64,000 nt of DNA from Amblyornis subalaris (Eukaryota; Chordata; Aves; Passeriformes; Ptilonorhynchidae): NCBI GenBank assembly GCA_018881555.1, contig JACAXG010000067.1:3319635-3383634 (forward strand), in the 5' to 3' direction. Positions 26,190-39,448 of this stretch are shown here, piece by piece. The notes below the pieces were generated by a model, which was not told where the DNA came from, made no database searches, and worked only from the letters and a program-made list of their open reading frames with translations. The translations under genes were made by a program, and so were the position numbers. The stretch's first letter is position 1; every line of letters starts with the position of its first letter.

Positions 26190-26285
26190 AACTGAGTTCT
26201 TGCACAAGCACAACCCAACTTCAGCTTGATTTACGGTGCCTGTTCCCTCACCTGTATAAAGGGGCAAAACTTCGATAATGTCAAC
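26190..26285 (+). mobile_element. MIR-like SINE fragment
   Basis: GGTGCCTGTTCCCTCACCTG followed by TATAAAGGGGCAAAACTTCG resembles the 'cctcagtttcctcatctgtaaaatggg' core of MIR-type SINEs, and the preceding 45 bases align loosely with the part before it. The match is degraded and assigned from memory. Confidence 0.45.
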
Positions 26286-28061
26286 ACTTTTTGTTTGCCA
26301 AAATATGAAATAAAGAAGCATCCTAAGTCTTAAATCGATCACTGACACCAGTTCTCACCNGTTTTCTGAGACTCACTGTCCAAACAGTGCAAGATAAACA
26401 TTCAGTGTCATCTGTTAAGAGCTACTCTCAATGCAGGCATTCAGTAAAGTGTTCTATGAGATAAAAGGCANTATAATAGCAGCAAAACACCACAAGCTAT
26501 ACAGACAAAGCCAAACCACAATCAGTTTTCAATTCTCTCCCATGCATTGGCCTACATGACATCACACAGCAGCTTTTTAGCTTTGCAAAGACCAATTACC
26601 TTTTTTCACCCCTCTAGGTTTTTACATTTCCTCCATGATGGGGAAGAAACATTCAGCATCAAAATGCTTGGGGGTAGGGGCTTAACAGAGAAGAAAAATA
26701 AACTCCAAAAATAACCCTAACACCACACATGCTCAAGGCACATTCCTGCTTTCCCCTCTTTCACACTCTGAACGTAAAGCAGTACCTACAGCTTTAGTAA
26801 AACAGAAAACAAGCTATGTAAAAAAATAAACAAGACCATGGCATAGCTCAAATGGCTCTTCCTCAGAAGGTGCTCCTATTCCTATTTTCCTGTTACACTA
26901 GAAACATTTCATTTAACATAGTTCTTTCAGTGCCAGGCATCCAGTAGCTCTATCACAGTTTTTGATAGACAACATTATTGAAGTGTATTTTAGAGAGGAC
27001 AAGGTGTTTGCCTATATGAAAATAGCTACAGTTTAGGTTAATAAATTACTNGGAGACAATTTTTTAAGCCAGAGAGATCTTTGGATGTCAGGTTTTAAAA
27101 GTTTCAAGATTTGAAAAACAATAATCATAATCAAAAATAAAATCACTGCAGAAAAACTGTAACAGTTTTTATTCCGTAATTTGAGATTTTAAAAAAATAA
27201 TTATTGACTAGTGAAGCATCTCACTTTAATTTTAGTATGAATGCTGGTAGAGGAAGAAGCTAAACTTTGGCTTCAGATGAACAGCCGCTGAAGCCAGGCA
27301 CCCCATCCCCAGTTTCAGCAGACAGGAGTTACTCAACACTAGCAAAGCTGCCTGTGGTGCTAGTAAAGATGAAACAAGCACATATTCTAAGATTAGCCAT
27401 CTATTAAAACCATGGATAATAGCACGTGCTTGCTCTAATCAGTACTTGCAAGGTTTATGTCACTGTATTTGTTTAATCCTTCAACACTCAAATAAGTCTA
27501 AGTGGAAGAGTTCTTGAAATACGAAGTCTGTTCACAGCCTTGCAAGGAATTCAGCAGATGACTTTGAAAAAGCCAGTTAAATGGGGATTAAATAAGTAGC
27601 AATAGATCTTGAGTGCCTCACTCAAGCACAAAACCACATGTACCAGTGGATCTGACTCTCACAGAGTTGGCGTCTTGTGACATGGATGGAGAGAAGACAT
27701 CACACCTTGAAGTTGGGGTGTTAAGACTCCAGTGTTTATCAGGTTGTCAGATGTCATATAAAACTTACAAATAAAGCTGTAAGTGCAAAGCACTATTATA
27801 AAAAATGCCCGGTTATTTTGAGATAACTGCAATGAGATCTATAAATTACAGTTTTTCCGAGGTGAAGCAACCACAGTTATGATGATCCAGTTCTGCAGTT
27901 TCAAAGCAATGACTTTTCGTGTCATCACATTAAACTTAGAGAAAATTTCTGTATTTCCCCTGTCTGAAGGAAAAGAAAAAGCAGTCTTACAGAGTGATTT
28001 ACAATTAGTCATTCCCCTGTAACCTTACTCAGGTACATCTTCTGTGCTATCTGCTTCTCAG

Positions 28062-28214
28062 TTGCCTTGTTCCTTCTCTGTAATGGCAAGTCCCAAAAAG
28101 ATGGGGTCAATCATGAAGGCAATTGGGAAGTGCAATTTTTGCAGCACCCTGAGTAATAAACGAAAAAGACCAAAACAGAGAGGTCCAACTGCAAAGGAAG
28201 TCCTGATCATGCTG
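28062..28214 (+). other. Candidate exon with ATG start, plus strand
   Basis: A very good acceptor (GTGCTATCTGCTTCTCAG) and a consensus donor (CTG/GTAAGT) bound 153 bases, a multiple of three, open in one frame. Within it, ATG at about 28083 has a good Kozak context (GTAATGG) and starts MASPKKMGSIMKAIGKCNFC, with a CxxC pair followed by a basic KRKRPKQR stretch like a nuclear localisation signal. The strand is antisense to the presumed host transcript. I know no matching family. It may be a chance pseudo-exon or the first coding exon of a small nested gene. Confidence 0.27.
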
Positions 28215-30303
28215 GTAAGTGGCATAAATGCAATGATAAAAAGTGTTAACTGCTAAACCCTTCAGGCTCTGATGCANAAGTCCTCTAGAAACCCAACTTC
28301 TATTGATTTTAAGCCTGTCCACTAACAATTATTCATGAGCTATATTTCAAGTCCAACTAAAATATAAACACAGTACAGCTTCTGCTAAGAAGGTCACTAA
28401 ATGCTGTCAATATTCCTAGCAGAATAAACATTTAATATTGGCAGAACAAGGTAAAATAAATGAATGTCCTAGACAAGGCTTTTTTTCTGACAAGGACTGG
28501 ACACTGAAAATTTGTTGATAAAAAGCTATTTATTTATCCATCCTGTTTCTTCTGTTGTGCATTGGACCAAAGCCAAGAGTGACCGTTCTCAGCTGCTAAC
28601 TACTGAAGCAAATGAATGACCAGTGGACAGAAGGGATTTTGGCCATTTATGCTCTGTGAGCACACTCATTATCGGTCACCTGAAATCAGAAATTTTACGA
28701 AGTGACATTTGACAGTGTACAGGCAAGAACTTCCTCTTTTCCTCCCTCTTACGGATTATGTAGTTTGGTTTACAAGGAACTGTATCAAGGTATAACATCT
28801 GGAGCTCCCTTAGAAATTAGCGTTTTGCACCATGAGGTGCTGAGGTTCCTTGTGTCACTAACACCCGGATCAATAATGGCAAGGATACACTACAGAAGGG
28901 AATACTAAATTACCTGTACTTCTATGCATGAATGTGCTGATGTAATAATTTATTAGTCTATGTATTGCACTGGGAAGAATGACTACATCCCTCCTAAAAA
29001 AACAAAACCAAACCAACAAAAAAAAATCCCAGTTAAGATTCTTTACAGATGCAGTAATGCAGGGGAATACAATTGGGAATGCCAAATTGGAAAACATAAT
29101 ATCTCAAATGTAATGCAAAGTACTTTCTTCAAGGCAAGTGCCAAATCAACCCATTTGACAGACAGGATTTAGCAATAAAAGAATAAGCACACTCTGTTGT
29201 ATGAGAAACAGTTAAATGTAGACTGGCAACAAGAAGAAACATTCATGTCCCTTCCCTCCCCAACCACCTAACATGGAAAAAATCAATCCTGACTGCTATT
29301 AGCCCCTCAACTCATCTAGAAAGTTACTACTTACTATACAGCTCCCTAGCAGCATCTAAATGAAGGCTCCCAGCCTCCTGCTCCTCTCCATGCCCTTGGC
29401 CAGGCACTCATGCTTCTTCCTTTGCATTGGCACTCANGCTTAAATGAGTAGGTTATGAGCAAGTCCAGTGATCTGAGCCAGCCAAAATAATAACTATTTT
29501 TTTCCTCCTAGATCCACTTTCTGTTGGCTCAGTTTCTTGAACTGTCTTATCATCTAGTAGTACGAGAGCAAGAAATGGCATAAGTGGGNGCAGAACCACT
29601 AAGTCAGGGGAGAAAGGGAGGAGGGAAGGTTCGACGGCAGCACAAGCCGAGACATTGTAGGCTGGCTCTCCCTCTGTTTTGGTGGAGGACATGTCCTTCT
29701 AGATACATCACAGAAAAACCATAGTATACTATACAGTTCATTACCTTTAGGGAGACAAATTCTGCCACTGGACAAACCCATACCTGGTATAACTGGGGGA
29801 AGTCACTTCTAAAATATACATTTCATATATTTGGTGTGACATCTATTAACAATAAAACATATGATATCTGCCTGCTATAATTATTTACAGCTGACTAAAT
29901 TCATACTAGAAAAAGACCATTCATTATTAGTATCTGGATTTCCAGTGGATAGGACAATTAATTCCTAAAGATTTGTAACATTGGGTAAAGCATTCCCAAT
30001 GACACAAGTCAGAATTAAGCTATACAAATCTATTTTAAAATATATGTCTGATTTTTTAGGTATAGCTAGCTATTCTAAATAGTCATCCATAAAACTAAAG
30101 CATATCCTTCTGTATTCCAAGTCCTTTTTGAAACATTTAGAAAACAGGAATTTTCTAGTACTAATATTTTAAACCTCTGTACATTAGACTTAGACTTATC
30201 TATATAACAGCAATCTGTAGCCCTGCATTTTGCAGTTCTTCAGTTGTGCAGTGTTTTTAGTTCAGCAAATAGTTTCTCACGCACTTTTGTATAAACACAG
30301 CCT

Positions 30304-30541
30304 TGTTGTTGTAACCAACACAGTTGTTTATGAATTCCTAACCTATATGATAGACAATTCTGTTAACCAGTAAACAGCAAGAAGTAGTATTCCCATCCTC
30401 CAATCCACAGTGATTTCTGAAAACATATAAATAAAGACGAGGGCAGAGGCCGGCTCTCTCTTCTTTCCCCTTTGGCCTCTGCCTGTTGGTGAACCCTGAC
30501 AGCTGTCTCCGCGTGTTTATTTGGACCCGAGAACTACAGCA
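30304..30541 (+). mobile_element. Possible short LTR remnant
   Basis: The segment starts TGTTGTTGTAACC and ends ACTACAGCA, giving imperfect inverted ends of LTR type. It contains an ATATAAATAAAG box near 30425, followed by a GC-richer, CpG-containing stretch (30437-30541) unlike its AT-rich surroundings, as in the R-U5 part of class II-type avian LTRs. No matching target-site duplication is visible, and no retroviral coding sequence adjoins it. The alternative is a GC-rich conserved regulatory element that happens to look similar. Confidence 0.35.
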
Positions 30542-30921
30542 GTCCAAGTTGCTCAGTTTTTAGCAGATTGACAGAATTAATTTCCTTCTTCTTACTGCTG
30601 TTCTCACCTTCACTGCTGCCTTGTTTGCTCTCACCTTTCTTGAGGAAAGAGTTAACCCAGCCTCTAACTGTGAGCTTTCTTTAGCTAAAAGATAAAGCAG
30701 GATTTAAAGACCATTTTCAACTAGCTTCACTATACACTGAAAGGTCACTTGCTTGTTCGACTAATTCTGACTTTAAGTTCGATGGCTATTTTAAAGACAC
30801 TGATCTTCAGACTATTTTTATTTATAGAACAAAGAAAATAAGCTCTGATTTTAAAACAAATCCCAGCAAATGCCCTATAAATTTCTAATTTACTATGTTC
30901 TTCAATTAATGGTAGTAGTTC

Positions 30922-30951
30922 TGGTAGTTACCTAAATGGTAGTTACCTAAA
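30922..30951 (+). repeat. Perfect 15-bp tandem duplication
   Basis: TGGTAGTTACCTAAA is repeated twice without mismatch, with a partial GGTAGTAGTT just before it. The lack of divergence suggests a recent replication-slippage event or an assembly artefact. Confidence 0.9.
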
Positions 30952-32721
30952 AATATATCAAGATATTTTAATTTTTCGATTACAAAAACTAAACTTTTCT
31001 AATCAACATATAGAGGTGGGTTATTCCCACGATAAGAAAATAAGGGAACNAAAAATAAACAGCTACGTATGATCTGAACATCATTTCTTTTTCAGTCCAG
31101 CATTTCTTTTATTATCATTACAGAAAGAGAGGAGCCAATTGTAGTAGTTGTTAATATTTCCAGGAGAACTGGATTAACAACTTCAAACTGTAAACTGTGC
31201 ATGTTACCTCTTTAAATTAGCAAATTAATTTAACATTTTCTCAGTATAAAAAAAATGCNCAGTAAAATTTGAGAGTTAAGAGTTACATTCAACTACTGTT
31301 TAGGAAGCTCTGCTTACTTTGTGTTATTAATCTGGGAATACTATTGAAGCTTGTTTCTGGGGAAATTAATTATTGAAAAAATTAACTTTATTTTTCTTCT
31401 GGTTGCACTCTAGGTATTTTAAGATCAACGAATTTATTTTCTCAATTTATATAAATTACCTACTGTTTTTTCATAGCCAGAGTTGTAGAAGAAAAAAAAG
31501 AAAGCAATATGAAGTCTCCATCAATGCAGGAACCTGACATCCTGGCTTATGTAGTTTCACATTCTAGAAAAGAGTCAGATTGCAGCATCTCACTTCAATT
31601 ACATACATTTCTGGGAATTAAAAATAGATAAATATACACAGATATCAAAATCTTATACAATACTATTGTGGCTACGCAGAGACTCTACATTCAAAACAGT
31701 ATGTAAATGTGTCTAGTCAATATTTCTGACCTATTTTGTTGAGTATATTTTTACATATATAATTGGGTCATGTTCCACTAATATCATGCTTTCCTCTTCA
31801 ACTCATTTTTATTCATTTATTTTATCACATTTGAACAGCTTCTGCTAATCCTATTCTCTGTCAAATTTGGATTAGAGCTGTGCAGAACTTTAACATCACT
31901 TTAGCTGAAAGATAGGATTTCTGGCAACCCTAAAGATATGGGTGGAAATGGCTGCAGAGTGAAATGTTTTTCTTCACGCACATCTATTAGTTACAGTCCC
32001 AGGCTGCATTAAGAGACCTGCAAACAAAGCTTCAGATTCAAAAAGTGTTCTAAGAAAATGCTTCAGTCCTTGTTATGATTAATATTTGTAATCCAACTGT
32101 TAAATAATTCACAAAGAGCTCTCACTTTCAGTCTGCTAGGTGGGTCAGCACACGTGGAAGCAACAGCTATTTACATAACACATATGAGACCACTGAAGAG
32201 ATGTGCTAGGATTTATAAATCATTTTTCTGGCAACTCTAACAGCTATTTTGCAGGTATCTCCCTTCTACAATTCCTTCTTTAAGAAATCCCCTTCCTAGA
32301 TTTCTTTTCTTGTCATAGTATTTTGAAAATGAAAACGATTAAGTAGTAGGCAAATTGTGTCCTCAAATCAATGACACAATGAGGTCAGGAAGAGTTGTAC
32401 TTCCATGGGAATACAGCCAGTTGAATGTTTCCTGCACACTCTACAGTTGTGCATATAATTTGTCTATATCTATCACAACCCTCTTCCCCGCTCCCCCCAA
32501 ACTGAGATTAAAATAATGCTATGGTTGCTAAGATAAGCACTCTGAAGTTAAGAGAAGACAGAAGCAAGACTGCTGGTACAAAGTTAACTTGACCCCCTAG
32601 TGCAACACAGTCTTTAAGGCTCCACTATTTTTCTCTGCAGGATCCTGCTTCATTTAGTGCACAGAATGGTTTGGGGATTAATTTAGGTTATGTAGTGAAG
32701 AAGACTGTCAGTAGAACTCCA

Positions 32722-32765
32722 GCTTCATTTACTGCAGTAATAGGAAACTGTGCAGTAAATGAAGC
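32722..32765 (+). repeat. 15-bp perfect inverted repeat (strong hairpin)
   Basis: GCTTCATTTACTGCA at 32722-32736 is the exact reverse complement of TGCAGTAAATGAAGC at 32751-32765, with a 14-base loop. Flanking CTCC and GGAG can add four more pairs outside a small bulge. A third, one-mismatch copy of the left arm (GCTTCATTTAGTGCA) lies at 32647-32661, so the right arm has two possible partners. It could be a small hairpin RNA, the ends of a miniature transposon, or a chance structure. Confidence 0.8.
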
Positions 32766-35700
32766 AGAGGAGTGCCTCGATCNCTTCCTTTCCAGCGCTT
32801 GCTCCCAGATCACTCTTCCTTCTATTTCCCTGACTCACATTTGCTGTCTCCAAGTTGTAACACCTTTGACCAGGCATTGCACCTCTCCCCTACAACTTCT
32901 CATGTCCAATAACGGCATCTGCCTCCAGGCTGGTANCAGCACCTGAAGAAGAAGAACAAGGACAAACTCCCTCTACACAGTGTCTGGACAGCTGCAGGGA
33001 AAGCACAAGTCAGCAGGTATGGGACATGCAGTTTCCACATCCAGGGCTCACTGCTGTGCCAAGCTGCCATCAGATCCTGGGATAATCCATATATGAAAAG
33101 ACAGAGGGGTTATTACCTATTTTGGTGGGACATAGCTCCCACACTCTGGGCATGGTCTCATTGTTTTGCCTTTGAGTTCATGGAGGGAAGTAAGTGAATT
33201 CAGTCTTCCTGGGCACAGTTATTAGAAATACTTCCAAATTATTACTAACACTATGCTAATTAATGAGCTTATTCATATTAAAATAACTTTCCTACTCAAA
33301 TAACTACTTCAACTTTTATTCATTGACAATTCACAGAAAGACTTCCAGATCCAAAATGCTGAGTAGCTAGAGCCCAATCTGTTTTTCACACAACCCCACC
33401 AAAACAATTGGATATAGCTTTCACTTAAATAAGCAATTACTATATAAGTCATATATAAAGTTTCTAGGAGTTGTTATTTGATTAGAACCTATCACATCAA
33501 GAAAAACAAACCACACAGCACCCTTTTTTATGTGCCCAGATGCAACACTGAGTTTGTCAGAGTGTAGGTGGCAGTGACAAAAACATGAAGTCATTACTGA
33601 GCATTAGAATCACAAACAGATTGATATGCAGTTGTGCGAGCAAACACCATACACAGTGACACCTATTAACTGAACTCGCCTTAGCTGAAACTCTCATGTG
33701 ATGTATTTCAGTCATATAGCTCGGAGTTATATGCCACTGGAGTAATGGGCACAAACAGCAGCTGGCTAGTCTGAAAAATCAATTTGGTTTTATTCCTTAC
33801 ACTTAGATTTAGGGTTAGCAAAAGCATGAATTGTAACTCTATTCCTACACTTCTACATGATCCTATTCTGTATATGTTTCACATTCAAACTACTGCACAG
33901 CAATTGTAATATTTAGCTGGGGTCTTTTCCCCTGAAATACTTAAAACTCCATGAATGATGACTATGTACAATGACTTTCGACTATGTAATTGAGTTTCTA
34001 GTTCCCAAATAAAAAAGCAGATAAACATTAAAAGTAATCAGTAAAATAAAATTTTCTGCCAGTTTCACATTTCAGGTCTAAAGTATGTTTTTTGAATACC
34101 TATGATAAATGATAAATATTCTTAAAGTTGCTAAGGAATTTATGAAAAATCAGCTGGACTTTCTCCATGATGCTCAACACGCGATGCTACACACAAACTT
34201 CTAGAAGCAACGCAGAACACATCAATAATCACCAATAAATGAATAATTAAAAGAAAAAAACAGTGTCATGAAGGTAGGCATATTTCTACACTTGTTACAC
34301 AGGAATACATTTTTAAAAATTGTTTAAAGTATCCATGAAGGTCCCTGCAAAACTACAAATGCTCTTTGGGTTAGCCAGTTGAAGATGTTCTTCCCAAAGT
34401 TAAAACCAAAAAATGCAAAAGTTTCAAATCACATTACAAATCTGTCCAGATCACAAAACCCATAATGTTAGGCTGTATTAGGNTTTTTTTAATGGATATA
34501 GGTATTCATGCTGAAAAAAGCCCCTGTTTCAGTACTAACTTTATCACTTTGCCTACGTTTCTGCATAATAAGGCTTACAGTGTTGCAGCTTTTAAACCCC
34601 TGCTGACTGGTACCCTTAGGCAACGATGTGCTCCTGGTTGCCACATCATGTGCAGATTTCTTCATTCACCATGTACATGATACAACCCGTTGTATCCCGT
34701 TCTCCAGACCTGCATGTTCCCATCATTTTGAGAAGCACCAGTGCTGGTTTGAGTGCTACTCCAGAGTAAACGTGCTCCTCAGGTTTGTGGCTCCTTTATT
34801 TATCTGTTTTTGTGTAATATTGATTTTTACTCAGATAAAAAACTACAACATCGTTTTAAGCAATGCCATAAACTAACAATATACTTATTTAATACCTTCA
34901 TTCCTCCCTTTTGCAGTGTTTCAGGTTTCTCTCCAATAACCATTTTCAGTTTTCCTTTCTACTATAGCATTTAAATAACATTTTTTCATTACCATGAACC
35001 AATGTACAGAACACAAGCTGGGAAATTACATTTGCCTTGTTAGATGTTATAGAAGAATCATTATCTCATATGTATTACTTCAAATCTTCTCAACTAGTTC
35101 TTAAAGAGATGTGGATTGACTTGTATAACTCACTTAAGCAGTTCACAAAACCAAATGAAAACACTATTCTTCTTTTGATCAAATGCATACCGCTGACATT
35201 AGTTTCTAAATTCCCGAAGTATTCACACTAACTCTATTCCCTATATTCACCTGGTTTTGTGAAGTTTTTTGCAGGAAAGAAACTGCACAGCACAAATTCT
35301 TAATAGCAAGAAACTGAGGTGNGAAGTTGAAATCATGTATTTGTTAAATTGAACATTTTAGAAACTGATAGTCATATAGCAGTGATATATTCTGCTCTTA
35401 GAAAGTTAAATTTGTGCACTTGCATTATAATAGGTGTTCTGAACACTTTTTTTACTTCACGCAAGGCTTGGACACATTAGAAAGTCTTTCTTTCTAACAC
35501 ATGGTCTAGAGAGATTCATTAAATCTGTAGCATTTGAGTAGCTCATAAAAACAAGACAGCAAAGCTAGATATCAAACATCTCAAATTACGAGCAACACGA
35601 CAAGAAACAACATGTCACCAAAACTACTGACTGCTCACATATGATACTCCACAGTTTTACCTTTTTCATACTATTTGATAGACTTACAACAGCTAAAGCA

Positions 35701-38700
35701 TCCAAGCTCTATTAAAANAAATGTAGACCTATAATACATTTTTTTCTGAAGAGGAAACAGCAAATATATTTAACTCAATCATTTCTCATTGAAATTCCAA
35801 AAGTTCATCTTAAATCCCACTTCAATTTACTTCGGCATTCCTCAGTAATTCTTCTGATAGCTCCCTCCTTTGGTCTACATGCTGAAACTGACAAGTCTTA
35901 GAGATACTTCTACTGAGATTTATTCTTTACAGGAACAAACACGCAAAACAGATCTTGTTTTGCTTGCTCACTCTTCTAGACTAATGTCTTTTGGTTTCTT
36001 CATTAAAACTGCTTCAATTTGCACTTTTGGAACACCTACACTAAGATTAATTTACCTATCGCCTGAGAGTATGCCAGGGATAGGTTTTGAGCATCTGCAG
36101 CGCTCACCTGTAGGCAATATATTTACTTCATAAGCACAGTCAGATGAGGAAGCAAGAATCTCTTTTAATTAATAATCAAAGAAATAGTGACCATTTATGT
36201 ATTTTATTCAGTGTCTTAAAACCAGAAAAAAATAAAGAAANAATCCTAAGAATAAGACTGAAAAGCCAAGTATCTTCATGCTGAACTCCTTCTGAGAGAT
36301 GATGGATTTGAAGCAAACAATCACTGTATGAGGAATGTGTTTTCCCTCCTTAAGGGAAGGAAAGCAGACAGAGGTATCTTTACAGAAATGATATTTGCAC
36401 ACTTATTTTCAGAAGAGGGCTTGGGGCTGCTGAAACCCAAGTCCTCGAGAATGCTTGCAGGCTGCCTAAAGCAGAGCTAGGTGCTAGCACCAAGAAAAAT
36501 GTATCTTTTCAGCAACTTGCAACATTGAGAGTTACCATTCCAGCTTTTGGAAAACCTGAGATGTCCAACTCACACATCAAGTTACAGTTCCTGTGCTAAG
36601 TTTCTAAAGTATTATAAATTCTCTTGCCATTAGGCCATTATTTTTCAGCATCACAGTGTTTAAGATTCTTTGAGGATACTGGACTAAGCAACCTCAGCAC
36701 AAGGTTAAACAAACAAAAACCCTTCAGCCATTAACTGTCCAAATATTTTACTATTTGATTGCTGAAAATCAATGTCCTTTAGCAGCCATTGCTATGTACT
36801 TAAGGACCAGTATACTGTTAGGTAGAGGCAAAAAAAAAACCCAAAAATGTTGGCTCTGTTTGATTGGGGGATTTTTGTTTTCTTCAACTATTATGAGTTA
36901 TTAAACTCTTTTACTATTACTAGAAGTTGTCACTTAAATTTTCGGAACTGTTTTATGAAATGTGCTTGCTACCACTAAGAACAAAAGCCTAAGGACCTAC
37001 CTTCGTTTCAGGAACATGTGGGGAATAAGAGTTTGTTNCACAGTTATTCCCCCGAATTTTCTAGTATACTCGCCTCTGAAATCTGACCATCCACCCCAAA
37101 GCTCCACTCACAGANTTGTCAAAAAAAGATTTCAGCACATGCCAATGTAAAGAGCTTTGAAATTTGTGTTTGGGGAAAAAAATTGCAGGTGATGAGATAA
37201 CTCTCTATAGGGTTATTTGTTTTATTGGTGCTAGACACTGGCATTACAATCATCAACTTGTAGGCTTTGTGATTGCTCCCTTACATGTCATTTTATTGAG
37301 TTTTATTAAAAGAACATCTTGTTTGCACAAAAAAAACCCCATGAATTTAGCAGCTCTAAAGTATTTTTATTCTTCATTCCAGCCTTTTTATTCTAATTTA
37401 ACAAACGGACAGCTAATATAGGTAACTTGAACAAAACAATTGCACATGTTCACACTATCTTTAAGGATANAAAATATCCAGTATTTTCACACATATTTGC
37501 ATGCACATATTTTCATACTCACCCTCAAGACTGTACATCCACAAGAAGTTTATAATCAAAAGCTCCACTTTGAAGAACTGAGAGGGCTGTTTGCAAGCAT
37601 AATGATTAAATGCGCACTGTAGCTACCCCAGACAATACTTCTAGGTCACTCCTGAAGTATCCTAGCTAAATGACATTTATTTGGCATCCTCGATTTTTTT
37701 CCCACAAATACAGTATGACAGAGTATGAGGCAAGGTACAGGCTCCTAAGAATAGCAAAGACATGCCCAAGGCCTGGAAAAACACAACCTTGCCAGACNAC
37801 AAACATCCTAATTGGCAAAGGTGTGCAAGTTGTGCAGTACCAAGGTATACTGCACATAGACCTACACAGTCACGTGTGCACATTCAACTCAGCTGAAGTA
37901 GCAACACCATTACTTAAATATGTCGGACTCACAGTATCATATATGCAGTCAGAGTAAGAAAAGAAGCATCAGCAAGAGATTTCTGCTGAGATTTTATACA
38001 ATTTTCAGAAATCAGTTTTGATGCATCAGCAGGTATCCAGCTTCCACGACCTTAAGAATAAATGCTTAATGACTGGTCTCTCTGGATCCCATTAAGTGAT
38101 CATGTAAACAGCAGGGCACTGAAAGGTACTCAACAGAAGCCTCTTAGTAACATTTTATGCCACCTTACAGTTTGCATTTTATTTGTTCATGAGGAGATTT
38201 AGAAATTCATTCAGGTTTGCAGAATCAAAGTATTATATATGAGACTCTGCACTGAATACTAACTGGAGTACAAATCAGCTACAAGTATGAGAGAAGACAA
38301 AATTACAAGGACAGAAGACACAGGCATCCTGATCACAAAGCATGTATTACAAACATGTTATTCACCCTTATTCAATGGTGTTCTGTGATAGTGAATAAGT
38401 AGAAACCTACTATTCAGGAAAAATGCTAAAAGCCACTGGACTGGTCTAGCAAAGTGTGTTTTACCCAGTAATCACGTTACACAGAACAGCTATGCTCATC
38501 TCAAAGATCTAATACGGAATGCATCTGACCACTACCCAGAACATCCTGGATGGGGAAGACAGGCCTACAACACAGGATCAGGCTTTCTATCAGGCAGCTT
38601 TCTCTACAGTCATATCAGTCACGTGGTAAAAGTGCCTCTATCTCATAGTTTCTCTAACAGATGAATAAAATTTGCCTTTGGGCCCAGCATGAATAAAGCC

Positions 38701-38900
38701 TGATTTTAGCAGCATGCATGCCCAGCACCTGCTGAAAACAAGGCACTTCCAAATGTGCTTCAAGCTGGGCACTGCTGGTAGAACTGGTCATTTACAAATC
38801 CTGACCTGCTTAAACAGTAGTAATTTTGCCCGTCATCCCAAAAACAAGAAGAGATCTGTCAAGTATTGCCTCTCATATATGCTTAAGATAGACAGGATTG

Positions 38901-39448
38901 TGTCCTTGCTTCGGCTGTGATTTTCTTTATAGTAGTTAGTATAGTGCTGTGTTTTGAATTTACGAAAATAACATTGAAAACACTGATGCTCTAATTGTGG
39001 CTGAGCAGGGTTTACACTAAGTCAAGAATCTTTTCTGCTTCTCACACCCCTCCAACAGCAAGGAGGTTAAGGGCCACAAGAAGCTAGGAGAATACACGCC
39101 CGCACAGATGACCCCAGCTGACCACTGGGATATTCCATATACCACATGATGGCACACTCAGTATACAAACTGGCGGGAAAGCTGGCCCCACTGCTTGGAC
39201 CGTTGGACTGGGCATCAGTCAGTGGGTGGTCTGCAATTGCACTGTGCATCATTTGCTTTGTATATCCAGAATATTTTATTGCTATTACTGTTTTTCCTTC
39301 CATTTCTGTAGTACCAAACTGCCTTAATCTCAACCCATGAATTTCACATCCCATGCCCTTCCCTCAAGTTCTCTCCCCATCCTACTGGGAAAGGGTGTGA
39401 GCAGGCATCTGAACAGTACTTTGCTACCTGCTATCTTAAGCCAGGACA
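38901..39448 (+). mobile_element. Solo LTR of an avian ERVL-like endogenous retrovirus
   Basis: This 548-base segment has clean LTR ends, TGTCC at the left and GGACA at the right, forming a perfect 5-bp inverted repeat. It is flanked directly by ATTG on both sides (38897-38900 and 39449-39452), a likely target-site duplication. Interior landmarks match an avian LTR type I recall: TTTTCTTTATAGTAGTTAG, GGATATTCCATA, a TATA-like GTATACAAACTGG near 39161, GGGCATCAGTCAGTGGGTGG, and CTTAATCTCAACCCATGA. No gag, pol or env remnants adjoin it, so it is a solo LTR left by recombination. No clean AATAAA is present. It lies antisense to the presumed minus-strand unit. The exact family assignment is from memory. 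Confidence 0.88.

Larger units (their letters stand above)
22091..30303. other. AT-rich non-coding DNA
   Basis: A faint MIR-like fragment, a palindrome and the plus-strand candidate exon at 28062-28214 are the only items noted. Nothing else in this stretch could be recognised on either strand. Confidence 0.6.
30542..38896. other. AT-rich non-coding DNA
   Basis: It contains the 15-bp tandem duplication and the 32647-32765 hairpin region. Open frames such as the 95-codon plus frame at 37670-37957 lack family resemblance and splice support. Confidence 0.6.

Noticed and set aside
37670..37957. 95-codon plus frame with ATG
   Set aside because: No splice-site support, no family resemblance, overlapped by an equally long minus frame.
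39067..39354. 95-codon minus frame and 64-codon plus frame
   Set aside because: Both fall inside the solo LTR and are incidental.
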